Both the position numbers and the translations under genes were made by a program. Under the pieces are notes generated by a model, which saw only the letters and a program-made list of their open reading frames with translations, had not been told where the DNA came from and searched no databases. From Epiperipatus broadwayi (taxonomy: Eukaryota > Onychophora > Udeonychophora > Euonychophora > Peripatidae): 64,000 bases of DNA. Position 1 is the first letter of the stretch. Every line of letters starts with the position of its first letter. The stretch is from assembly GCA_028023455.1 (NCBI GenBank), contig JAQFVV010000286.1, positions 1,114,516 through 1,178,515 of the forward strand. The letters are read 5' to 3'. This document shows positions 48,716-59,640 of the stretch, in pieces.

Positions 48716-51369
48716 TTCTGTATACATTTATATTTTGTTGTATTGTCATTAATTTTTCCTACATTTTAGATATCAATTTTAATAATCATTTTTAAATATT
48801 TTTATGTTTCTTATTTTCTTCATACTCTTTTGTCAGTTAAAATTTATAGATGAATGGATATTTTTATACTCTGTAATAGTTCATAGTAGAGTATTAGTTA
48901 CTTTCATATTGATACAAACCAAGGCTGAACGACCTTGGAAGTCTGAACTCAAACAATTTACAAATTTTAATACAAATTCATTGGTTTCTGAAAGTTAGAA
49001 ATATTAATTTTTTAAAATTACTTTTCTTAATACTTTTCATCTGTCTAATTTTGCATTAATATATATTCTGCTTACTAATTAATGATTCTATTAAAAGCAT
49101 TACAATCTTGAAATACATATTTTTAGTTAGTCAAACTATAAACCTATTTTACTGTACTTTTATTTGAAAGCTTTCATATTTGATCTCTTTCACGTGCCAC
49201 TTATGATTACAACTCTCCACAAGTTTATTTTAAAAGTGAATAAAAATCAGTCCATATCTTACATCAGAGTGGTATAGTGTAAATTATACTACAGTAATAT
49301 TATTTAGTTTTGGATAACCTCTAATCTAATGAATGGCTAATAAAAATTATTAATATACTTTTATTAATTGATTTGTGTCAAAGTTGTGAGGACAGCACAT
49401 TTGGCACATATCCGTTAATCTGTAGTAATTTGCTATCTATGTATTTCCGTTTAGCCCCCCCCCACCAAGGAATTAAAACTATAAAGTGATTTTTTTTCTG
49501 AAAATTCCACAATTTTTTACATTTCTGTTTTTATAACCAGTGGCCAATATCTTATTTAATATAAAACAGTTCTAATTCATGCAATTTTTCTTTATTCCAA
49601 AATGGAATAGAGTTAAATAAAAGGTCATCACTGAATGGTAACCTGTGTTGCAATTAGAGATTAATTATCTTTTCTTTGATTGTGGTCACAAATTAGCTCT
49701 TTGATAACATTAGTGTTTTTTAATGAATGGCATAATTTAGTTCGTTTGTCATAATTGTACATATAAACAAAAAAGATTATTCACATACATATTCATACAT
49801 TCATCCTGCTTTAAAGGAAATCAATTAATGTTTCAGTTAAGGATCGTTATGCAATCGAGAGAAGAAAGACCTGGTATTTTTTAATTTTGAACTCAGAGAA
49901 AGATAAAAAATTAAAAAACTCACCATGTTGGTATGAGCAAACTTTCCATATTTATCTATTCTATTAATAATCCCAAAATAATAACAGTTATAACGACAAA
50001 AACAAATGGATGTGACTATTAAAAATTTGCAGTAGTAAGTGTTGTTATATATACTTATAACAATCATTTAATTTCTGCGATTTGTTTGGAATGTGCGGAT
50101 TCAAATATTATAAAAATTAATAATATGCGTTCTCTTTAATTTTTACAAAGTTATATTCAATAAAAGAACATTTAAACTTAATTTTCGTCCGTTTTTTATT
50201 GTTATATTAATTACATTTTCTCAACTGGCAAACTTTTTTTTTTTAATGTATTACTTTATAATATTTGATTAATTAGTTGCGTAAAGAAAATTCAATCACT
50301 TTCATAAATTCTGACAAATTTCAAAGTAAAATTAAATTTTATTATTAAATTGAAGTTAAATATCTTACTTGGTTGTTTCTTCTTTTAAAAAAATAGTCAA
50401 TAAATTAGAAATTATTAATAATGTTCTCATTAGATTCAGCTGTTAAAGCAGCCTTAAAACGCATTTTTCAGATCATAAATTTTAAAAATTATTAAATCAA
50501 TTTTTTCCAGAATATAAATTTATTCTTTTATGATCTATTTAATTTAAAAATTATTATCTTGACAAATTAATGAAATTTATCTTGATTCAAAAATATTTTG
50601 ACATTTTTTTAGCTTATATTTTAACTGATAAAACTGTTTTATTTCTTCATCATCTCTAAATTTGTTAGAATGGGGTTTTTTAGAAAAAAAAAAAAAGGAT
50701 TTCTTTAGAGAAATATGATTTTTATCTATAATTAAAATTATTTATGCACAGAAAAAGACACGAATGTATATGTTATTCATTTCATTTTATTTAATAATAA
50801 AAAAATTTAGAATGGATTTTGAATAGAAAATGAAATTGATTTTTTATTCTTATAATAAGGTTTTACTTTTTCCCCACCCATAATATAAAAAGCCACAAAA
50901 AGGTCATTCATTGAAAACCTAGATCGATCCTTAACAATGAAATATTTTTACTTTTAAAAACTATTTCACGTTTTAAAAATAAAGATTTATTCTTATAAAA
51001 GTTTTGAAAGTCTACTTCAGTTAAATATGTGTAATATATTTTTTTACTTTCTAGTTTTGTTTTTCAATTTTGGACTTGAATAGAAAGTAGAAACGATCGT
51101 TAATTAGCCTATTCACGATCTAAAAAAAGGTGAAAAAAGACAATATTTATCAAAATAAAAAAAAAGACAATATATATAAAAATAATCAAGTATTTTATGG
51201 ACTTGTGTTTGTTGTTGTTGTTGTTATTGTTTTCTTACTAAAAATATGTGTAAATACTCGTTTACCTAATTAGATGGTTAGCTAAACTGGATATAGCCTG
51301 CCTTTTTAAAAAAATCCTAATCTTGCTTGAAATGTAAACAGAAATATCTTCATATTTCATCTATGTTTG
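48716..51369. other. AT-rich DNA, nothing recognised
   Basis: The run of nine C at about 49455-49463 and the slightly more complex stretch at 49840-50100 are the only irregularities. Short frames (48804-48998, 49837-50067) show no recognisable motif. Confidence 0.5.
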
Positions 51370-51959
51370 AATCACTATTTCTTATGCTTGCTCATAACTA
51401 TTATTAAAACAAGCAAAACTCACCATACAGTAGTGCCATTCAGTGCAAGCCAGAGTAATCAATGGATGCCAGAAGGCTTGCCATAAAATCCCTATCTAAT
51501 GCCTACTCATCCAATATCCCAGACTAATGGTGATCATGTGATGTTTAGTGGTTTAACACTAATCCTGCCTAATAGGATAGTTAGGTGGCTATGGTTATTA
51601 AAGAACCAAAGACACCAAAATGTATGGTTATTGAACTGAGTTCAGACTTATATGGCAATATATGCTAATGAGCTTAGATTGAAAATATTGTGTTTTCAAT
51701 TTTATTCTTAAAGTTTTGTAGTTAAGTAGAGATAAAAGGTGGCTACTGAGGGGTTGCATTAGATCCAAAGATCTAGGTTCAGTGTTCTCAGATCCAAGGC
51801 TCCTCACTGATAAGGTCCACAAGCCAGAAACTAGTCTGGGAATATTGGATGAGTAGGCATTAGATAGAGATTTTATGTATAAGCCTTCTGACATCCATTG
51901 ATTACTCTGGCTTGCACTGAGTGGCATTACTGTATGAAGAGTTTTGCCTGTTTTAATAA
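51370..51959 (+). mobile_element. HH1 element, copy D with long inverted arm
   Basis: The left inverted arm is the longest of the family. It runs as an inverse copy from the monomer start (ATTTCTTATGC at 51378), through the 3' end and back to CCCAGACTA at 51526, that is, to within five nt of the ribozyme cleavage site. The direct body follows (ATGGTGATCATGTGATG at 51527) and ends TGTATGAAGAGTTTTGCCTG then TTTTAATAA at 51959. From cleavage site to this end is 123 nt. Together with 360 nt from copy B the HH1 monomer is about 480 nt. Confidence 0.75.
51792..51850 (+). ncRNA. Hammerhead ribozyme, HH1 copy D, one core change
   Basis: GAAAC (51827-51831) and the GTC triplet are intact. Stem I outer strands ATCCAA/TTGGAT pair perfectly. 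The first core block reads CTGATAA, replacing the invariant G8 with A, and stem II retains GG/CC. It is probably inactive. Ancestral cleavage was after 51836. Confidence 0.7.
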
Positions 51960-52339
51960 CATTCAACTGTTTAATATATATATAATAATAAAAAGTTAAT
52001 TTATAACATCCACATCTGCTAGGAATGGCTGTACTTTTTCACCTGTTAAATAAGTAAAAATAGTTATTGATTAAACCAAAAAATAAAATTAACACATTTT
52101 TTTTGTCAAATTGTAATTCTAGCACTAATAGAACAAGTACAAGTAATATCAATGATGATATTAACAATATGGTGAAAAAATCAAAAAGGTAAGCAGACAA
52201 TAGTCTAATAATTATTTAAGATTTTGTATTCACATGTATTGGTGATAAAGAATATCAACTTCCTATCTGAATTGTATGTGGAGGAAATTAAATAATAGTC
52301 TGATGGTACCATCTAAACTGAAATTACATTTTACAACTA
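51960..52339. other. AT-rich DNA, nothing recognised
   Basis: Contains a short TA run at about 51976. No gene or element is visible. Confidence 0.5.
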
Positions 52340-53680
52340 AATATTCCAATCTTGAATTCAAAGATAAAAATTATTTTCAAAGATTGTTGGAGAATCAAAT
52401 TAAACAAAAAAATAAAAATTTTCATGGTTACAATATCTAATAAAGCACAAATTGTTTCATATAAAGTAGCAGAATTAATGGCATTAAAATTAAAACTATG
52501 TATTATAACAGAGTCACTAATTTTGCCATTATGTTGTGAAATTGTAAAAATTGTATTCAAAAAAGATGCAAAAAAACAAAACTTTTAATATTTTTTTTCA
52601 GATGACACTACCAAAAGGCAAAATTAAATGTATATCAGACAATATTGAGGAAATGGTTACCAAAAAAAATTTCTAATCGGTATCATATTTTGCAAATTGA
52701 TGAGTCAGTTAACGTAAGTGGTAAAGCTCACGATCTACGATTTGTTAATTTTGTTAAATGAAATAAAATAGTTAACTACATTTTATGCTGTAAGAATTTA
52801 TCAAATACAAAACAGGACACAATATATTTGAAGCAATTATATCATATTTAGAAAATTAAGAAAAATCTCGGGAGTTATGTGTGCTAATTTGCATGAATGG
52901 TACTCCATTATTGATAGGCTGTATTAAAGAACTTATCATTCTTGAAAAGAAGAGAAACCAAAATATCATATTTACATATTACTTATCACATGGGGGAACT
53001 TTAATTTTGTAACACTGCCAACATTAAAATTTGTATTGAAGTTACAACTATAGTAAACTATATAAAGACCAGGCATTCAAAAAGTTTTTAAAATTCTCTA
53101 CATAACTATGAAACATGAGTTTCAATCTTTACTTTTACATATCAATATAAGATTGTTATCCTGAGGTAAAGTACTACTCCATGTTTTAGCATTTAATAAA
53201 GAATTCTTATGCTTTTTTAATATAAAAGTTTAGCCACCTTTGTAAAATATATTAGTGATGATACTTCTTAAAACTAACTATTTAACTGATATTTTTAAGT
53301 GTTTTACATAAAGTTTAAGTTAATATGCAAGAAAAATATTAAACTAGTTTGGCATCAACAGATAAATTATCTGCATTGCAAAAAAAATATCTTTGGAAAA
53401 TTGCATTTCAGGAAAAATGTAGTAAATATGTTAGTGAAATTCTTTCTTTTATGAAGGAATGTTTAATGTTACTAGAGAAAAATATCACCTATTATTTTCT
53501 AAAGCTAAATATCAAACATTAGAACTGGATATGGAATCCATTTTATATTAATAATACAAGCCATGATTTTTCTTCAAAGGAAGAATAATTATTTATGTTG
53601 ACATCAGATCACCCTCTAAAAATAAAATTCTTTGAAATGAATCTGAAAGAATTTGAGTTTTGACTCTGGAGACGTAGCTC
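52340..53680 (+). pseudogene. Decayed hAT transposase (ZBED5/FAM200 type)
   Basis: Plus-strand pieces follow the order of hAT transposases. ISNKAQIVSYKVAELMALKL leads to CIITESLILPLCCEIVKIVF (the helical region after the zinc finger), then IKCISDNIEEMV, then LQIDESVN with HDLRFVNFVK (the catalytic LDESTDV...LLVFVRYV block) near 52690-52760, then VLICMNGTPLLIG (usual form VCTDGAPAMVG) near 52890, and near the end FMLTSDHPLKIKFFEMNLKE (the C-terminal dimerisation tail). Only one strand of one family explains all of these. Frame shifts and stops are numerous. Terminal inverted repeats were not located. Confidence 0.7.
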
Positions 53681-53934
53681 ACTTTTTCTCAAAACGCTAT
53701 TAAAATTTTCTTATAAATTTTCAAAGTCATATTTATATAAATTCAGTTTCTCAGTATTGATTAATATAAAATTCAGAAAGAGAGAAAATATAAATTTAGG
53801 AGAGAAAATCAGGTTAGCCATATCTTATATTATTGATTATATCTGTTCAAATTATCAAGCATAAATTGTTCATTAAATTTTATTTTTAAAAATAATATTT
53901 TTCAATCATCATGGTTTTGTATGATTACTATAGG
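53681..53934. other. AT-rich DNA, nothing recognised
   Basis: Short spacer between the transposase remnant and the tetranucleotide array; no signal. Confidence 0.5.
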
Positions 53935-54258
53935 TATGTATGTAGGTAGATAGGTAGGTAGATAGGTAGGTAAGTAGGTAGGTAGCGAGGGAGATATGAA
54001 AGGAGAGAGGGAATCAGGCAATCCGGCAGATTAGGTAGGTAGGAAGATAGGTAGGTAAGTAGGTAGGTAGCAAGGGAGATATGAAAGGAGAGAAGAAATC
54101 AGGCAATCTGACAGATTGGCTGGTTGGTTAGTCGGTCTGTAGGTAGGTCAGTTGATTGGTAGATAGGTAGGTCAGTCGGCCGGTAAGTAGCTCAGTCAGT
54201 CAGTCAGTAGATCGGTAGATCAGTAGACAGATACATAGGTAGATAGATAGATAGATAT
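53935..54258 (+). repeat. Degenerate GTAG/GATA/CAGT tetranucleotide array with internal duplication
   Basis: Tetranucleotide words (TAGG, TAGA, GTCA, GTCG) form the tract. Within it a non-repeat block GCGAGGGAGATATGAAAGGA followed by AATCAGGCAATC occurs twice, about 85 nt apart (53985 and 54070), so a larger unit was duplicated after the array formed. The tail grades into perfect GATA. Confidence 0.85.
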
Positions 54259-54944
54259 AATAAAAGGAACGTATATTGATATATTAATATTACTTTTGAC
54301 AAACATGAATATTATTGAGTTTGATGTTCTGCAAGTTTTCCCTATCATTCAAAATGTTCATTTTTAATATATATGCATGTGTATATGTGTGAACTTTAAT
54401 AATAGATAGTGCTGAAATTTTATTGACTGGATAATTTAAATGTAAGTTGTTGTATAATTTGTTGATATAATTGCCAGTTTAGTGATATGCATATTAGATT
54501 TATATATATATTAAATAATAAAAGGGCTTGCTAACATTTTATAATTTAGTAAAATATTTAAATATACATGATCTATCATTTATTTATATTTAAAATTTAT
54601 TAAAAATAGTATATGCATGCATTTATGTGAATAATATTTAAGAATTAGTTTTTGAAAATATAAATAACGAATTTCATTTTTATTATACATATAAAAGTAA
54701 ATATTAAAAGTTTTAATAAAATTTACTATGTATTTTTTATTTACAGCTCCTCTATGATTTAATGAAGCAAGTAATCAATTAAAAACTGGACCAATAAATT
54801 ACATCATCCAACAATTGCATTTATTTGTCGAATTTATTTAAATGTACATATATCTAATTATTAAAATCAGTCATCACTTAGTCAATCCCAATATTAAAGG
54901 AATCAACAAACTCAACCTGATGTCAAGGCAATATATATATATAT
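54259..54944. other. AT-rich DNA with third copy of the 65-nt repeat
   Basis: The segment 54868-54935 is a diverged copy of the 3254 repeat (CAGTCATCACTTAGTCAATC, ending GATGTCAAGGCAA). Otherwise nothing is recognised. Confidence 0.55.
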
Positions 54945-55255
54945 GAGTGTAAACATGTTAATACTAAGTTATTCACGGTAAATAGATATCACTCGTTATT
55001 ATTACTGTTCAACAGGATACGTTTCCATGACTAGTGAACAAGCTAAATGCTGACGTTTCAGTACAATATCAAGTACTCTTCCTCAGAGCGTCCTCTTTCT
55101 CAAATCACTCACAGAATGCACGTGAGATTTAAAGCCGTGTTTATCGCTTTCTCCTGATGATATCAAATCCTATTGCTTGAGAAGTCTTAAAGCTGATTTT
55201 CTCTGCGAGTGAGCAACTTCCAAGATGTAGTTAATTCTGTCTTTAATTCACGCCT
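54945..55255 (-). mobile_element. PLE-like terminal sequence with degenerate hammerhead
   Basis: On the minus strand CTGAGGA (complement of 55080-55086), a stem-loop with TAC/GTA, GAAAC and GTC (to about 55052) follow in hammerhead order; CTGAGGA fits CUGANGA. Stem II carries a two-base bulge, stem I is only GCT/AGC, and stem III has no loop, so cleavage would require a dimer if it occurs at all. The surrounding 300 nt is less AT-rich. This CTGANGA...GAAACGTC signature is typical of PLE ends. Confidence 0.5.
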
Positions 55256-56336
55256 TATGTATATATATATATATATATACACTATATATAGAGAGAGTTT
55301 AGAGTAAAGACGCCATCTGATGAGAGAGATAGAGAGAGAGAGAGAGATTAAAGTCTCCCATATTAAGATATTAAGCACATTCTCATATATAAGTATGCTA
55401 TCTTTAAAATTATTTTCAAATATTTTTTTAATTAATTAAATTATGAAGTTATGAGTTTTTATTGATTAGGTCAATGTATAATATTGTTTAAAAGAAACTT
55501 TCATTTTAAAGACTATTATATAATTTATTAAAATTTGTGTTTCTATTTTATATTTTATAATTAGAATTATATATGTAAAAAGAGAATCATGACATTGTTT
55601 TCTGTTTTCAATTTAAGTAAAAGATTAAAATTTTTATTTAGCAGGAGCAACACCTTGTAAGAATACAATAATATATTGTTGGAAAAGCATTTTCAAAATT
55701 TATATATATATATATGCTGCAAATTGTTATTTAATTAGTGAAAGTCCGAGATTAAACTATATATTAGTACATGAATTGAAAGAGTGGAGTGTTACCACTT
55801 ACCACCAATTCAGATGTTACTGCTACCCAGTTGTCAATCAATCTAATAGAAGCTTAGCCAACCTATAAAATATTACATGAATTTAGAGAGTTACTTTATT
55901 TAACCTCTGTTGACTTGGAATCCCAAAGAATGTTTGATTATATAATCTTCTTTAAATCAAATACCTTTTGTCTGCCTCCAAAGTTCTAACTAACTGTTAT
56001 ATATCTATTAGTTGAAGTTTTAGAAAAAAATTTATGCATATCTGACAATTTAAAAAGCAATATCTATTTATTCATATTCATGGAAATCCTAAACCTTCAT
56101 TTAAAGTTGTAAAAAACATTTCATTTTTTTGGTTTACTATCCAAGAAAAAATTATTGTTATAAATGCACTAAAAATATAAAACTTAAAGGTATTAATTGC
56201 TAACTTCACTGGGAAAATTTTGTTTATTAAAAATATAATTGCATCATGAGCAAGTATAAATAGGCTGTTTTTTGCTACATACATACTCAGGCAAATTTTA
56301 GAAAGATCTACAAGTTGAATACATGCCCACTTGAAT
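55256..56336. other. AT-rich DNA with (TA)n and (GA)n runs
   Basis: A TA run at about 55259-55279 and a GA run at about 55328-55347 adjoin the PLE end. The frame spanning them is repeat-encoded and not a gene. Confidence 0.6.
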
Positions 56337-56620
56337 TTTGGGATGGCTGAGTAGTTAGGTGGATTGTGCTGTTCTTCACACCCAAAGAATGATGATCTTC
56401 ATTTCCATCTTATGAGCCATAATGGTACATAGCCAACATAGGAAAGAATGACTTTCATGATAAAAACCTACTGCAATAGTACTTCAAGTAGAGAGCTGCT
56501 GCCAATCCAGAGAACAAATGCTACAATGCCCACTAAGAGCTGCCAAGAGACCAGGTGCTGCCCAGGAGTTAGATAATAACCTTCACAACTACTGCAAGAG
56601 ATCTCAGATGAACTTTAATT
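56337..56620 (+). mobile_element. Probable tRNA-derived SINE, leucine/serine-like head
   Basis: GGGATGGCTGAGTAGTTAGG is a good A box of the type in leucine or serine tRNAs. The B box (ATCTTCATTTCCATC at about 56397) is degraded. About 200 nt of unrelated body (GAGAGCTGCTGCCAATCCAG, GCCAAGAGACCAGGTGCTGC) follows with composition unlike its surroundings. No target duplication was established. Confidence 0.5.
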
Positions 56621-58579
56621 ATTATTTTCAAAACTATAGCTATATTTAATTGAAATAAACATCCAGTTTAAAGTCTAATAGTTAAAATCTTTCTTTTACT
56701 TCAACCTGTAAAACAAATTTTAAATACTCACTTGAATTACTGTAAAATAGCTCAAAATCTTCTATCTCAAACTTAATAATTATTTTGATAATTAAATTCT
56801 GTTTTACTCTCATATTTGTGGTGACATCTGTGTTATTTTATATATTTAAGTTTTTAATATTTCATTTACATATGTGGTGATATGCCAAATACATTATGAA
56901 CCAGTAAGCTGATATATTTTAATTATTTTACACTGAAGATAATATTTTTGCCTTCAATTTAATAATTATGATATAATGCTTAGTTATATTACATCCAAAT
57001 CACTGTTTCAAAATTAAAATTCATTAATTAATAATTAACTGATTGTCTTGTGATCATTGCAGTAATTTAAATCAAGCTGAATTTGATTTCATATATAATT
57101 GTTATGGCTTGCTTTGTTGTTTTGACAAATTATGAATTTAAGCATAATTTTATTTATTAATAGAATTCTGGCCAGGGAGATATTAATAAGTCATATTTAG
57201 TTATTTTCATTAATTCCTATTTACTTAAATATGCTTTTCCTCCCTTTTTATTAAATCTGATTAGAGATGCAAATTAATTGTTTGTTAAATGAGGATATTA
57301 GTATATTTAAGTAACCCCTCCTCTTTTTATAGCATATTTTAAGTGCCTATAGTGAATATACATAGGGCTAGTTTGATCAATTCTCTTTATAATATATGTT
57401 ATTCAGGATTTATCCAAAACTAAGATAACCTTTAGTTTGATGGATGATGATTTGCATCATTATCGAGCCATATTATTAGGCTCAAATATTAGAGAAATTC
57501 AATAAAGAGTCACAATATTATTGCTGTAGTAATTAAATTATATTTCTGGCTATCATTTGGCAAACTGTGATATTAAATGAATATTATGTTGGCATATTAA
57601 ATTCTTATATGCATAGATTATTCACTGAACACAAAAGTCAGCTAATACATTTAAATGAGTCAGAATACTGTATTGTCTGGATGGATTACACTCCATTGTA
57701 TAATGCTTGTGAGCATCTATTTCATCTCAATGTGATCCCTAAATAGTGTAATTTAATTTATTTTGTTTTTCATTACTAATAATTTTAATAAATATATTTA
57801 AATTTATCCTGTTTTCATTATTCTTTTATCACACCCTAATCCAATCCACTTATTAATTATGTTAACAGATATTATTATACAAAATGTCAATATTATCTTA
57901 GCTTAGCCATTAATAGATGTTTTAGTTCAATTTTATGCTATGCTTGAGTGGTTAGTCATTGGGTCTCATGGGTCTCCCTGTTTGGGGCTGGCTCATGATT
58001 AAAATTAATTAAGGCCCATGTGTAATCTCAGAAATGTCATTCATATGGTGTTAAATAATGGAGTACTGGTAAATAAGTTGGAGCTCACCATTCCATTTCA
58101 ATAAGCTTTAGTGTATTTTATCTGAACTCTGGATTTTACTATGTGAATGTACAAATCTGACCATTACAATACAGAGAATACATTATCAATATATTTTTAT
58201 TTACCAAATGCTTTTAACATTCTTATGTTTTAATTGTAAATTAGATTTTAGCATTGTGTGAACTCATTCCTTGTTATATATAAAAACAATTCGACTGTTG
58301 GTAAAAAAAATTGAAAGTCAACAGAAATTCCATACAATAAAAAAAAAATTGAATAATTTGTTCTTTTTTCATGTTTTTCAAAATAGCTTATATACACTAA
58401 TGTACTTATTGTTCTTACTACACTATTGAATGTGCAACTTGTTGGATAGATTTTGTGACATTGAATATGTACATATTTTAGTGAATTTTTTAAATTGACA
58501 TTTAATTAAAGCTTTTGAAAGTTTTAGTGAATTCTTTTATGGAAGCACTCATTCTGTTCAATACATGGATGCTTCATCC

Positions 58580-58582
<3 letters not shown>
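56621..58582. other. AT-rich DNA with one tRNA-like stretch
   Basis: ATGCTTGAGTGGTTAGTCATT at about 57942 resembles an A box, followed by a weak possible B box (GGCTCATGATTAAAA, 57989); this may be a SINE relic. The rest is featureless. Confidence 0.4.

Positions 58583-58676
<94 letters not shown>
58583..58676. repeat. (TA)n microsatellite, about 47 units
   Basis: Uninterrupted TA dinucleotides. It has grown inside the left, inverted arm of the HH2 element that follows: the arm sequence ACAACCAATACCCATGACCA begins immediately after it. A repeat-encoded frame of alternating isoleucine and tyrosine here is not a gene. Confidence 0.97.
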
Positions 58677-58678
<2 letters not shown>

Positions 58679-58716
58679 CAACCAATACCCATGACCACAC
58701 ACATGTGATAAAAATA

Positions 58717-58776
58717 AATGATCTCCAATATATGTATTTCATGCTGAACCAATAGGTTCAGTTGGTCCAGATTATC
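58717..58776 (-). ncRNA. Hammerhead relic, HH2, core destroyed
   Basis: On the minus strand ACCAACTGA, CAGCAT, GAAA, TACATA, TA and TTGG are all in register with the intact 14-kb copy, but CTGATGA has become CTGAACC and stem II is rearranged. Inactive. Confidence 0.6.
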
Positions 58777-59019
58777 TCCCATATATTAAGATAACAATTT
58801 TTCAAACTTTAATGGACAAGCTTCAATCTACTCAACCTTTTAACTCTTCAACCTTCCATACCATTGAAAATCTGATGATGGAATGTCCAAATCCCATGAT
58901 TATGCCAATATTATTATCAATGCCCCTGTTGACCTTAAATCATTCTGAACCTTTATATATAGGACCTTTTCCATTTAAATGCACAAACTAGTGATGGGAA
59001 GATTAAATATATGTGTGGA

Positions 59020-59082
59020 AAATGATAATCTAGAACAAGTGATGAGTGCTGATTTAGCATGAAATATGTATAGATGATCATT
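59020..59082 (+). ncRNA. Hammerhead relic, HH2, one core change
   Basis: The first core block is GTGATGA (C3 changed to G). Stem II is the best in the family (GTGCT/AGCAT with loop GATTT). GAAA is intact, stem III is TA-TG-TA, and the cleavage dinucleotide TA ends at 59072. Inner stem I is weakened. Probably inactive or very slow. Confidence 0.65.
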
Positions 59083-59474
59083 TGTCTATTTTACTTGGGA
59101 TCATGGGTCTCAGTCGTATGAGATAGATTAGATAGCTGAATCGAGCTTGAAAGTCAGGATTCAAATCCCCTATAATTACATCTAAACTCCATGGATATAA
59201 TGTATACCTGTATTTAAATATTATAGATTCAGCCTTTATTTTGCCCTCCCATCTTCTCTGTATTTAAATGGGTGAGGTTCTATACAGGAGGGGTCAGAGT
59301 TACTTAAGGTCAACATTAGCATGACAATAATATTGGACATTCCATCATCAGATTTTCAATGTTATGGAAGGTTGAAGAGTTGGATGGTAGAGTAGATTGA
59401 AGCCTGATTATTAAAGTTTAAAGATTTACTATATTAATATAAACTAAACACTCATTATCTATATGTGTTGGAGA

Positions 59475-59535
59475 TGATGATCTGGATTAACTGACGACTG
59501 CTGGTTCAGCATGTAATACATATACTAAAGATCAT
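59475..59535 (+). ncRNA. Hammerhead relic, HH2, GAAA changed to GTAA
   Basis: CTGACGA (59491-59497) fits CUGANGA. Stem II pairs TGCTG with CAGCA. Outer stem I ATGATC/GATCAT is perfect over six pairs with new bases relative to the 14-kb copy. The second core block is GTAA, which should abolish activity. Ancestral cleavage was after 59524. Confidence 0.65.
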
Positions 59536-59640
59536 TTATCTTTTTCACATGTATGTGGTCATGTGTATTGGTTGTATGAGATAGATTGGATAGCTGAAGG
59601 GAGCTTGAAAGTTTGGATTCAAACCCTATTATATATATAT

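Larger units (their letters stand above)
58677..59640 (+). mobile_element. HH2 element: inverted unit followed by two head-to-tail units
   Basis: 58677-58900 is an inverted HH2 unit (minus ribozyme relic at 58717-58776). It is followed by direct units with ribozyme relics at 59020-59082 and 59475-59535. Shared blocks are CATTCCATCATCAGATTTTC, GGTTGAAGAGTTG, and an end block GATAGCTGAA...GGATTCAAA(T/C)CC that corresponds to the tRNA-like B-box terminus of the 14-kb element. The predicted cleavage points of the two direct ribozymes are 452 nt apart, which gives the monomer length. No protein is encoded. Confidence 0.75.

Noticed and set aside
58524-58782. Reading frames of alternating isoleucine and tyrosine across the TA tract
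   Set aside because: They are translations of (TA)n with short random flanks, not genes.
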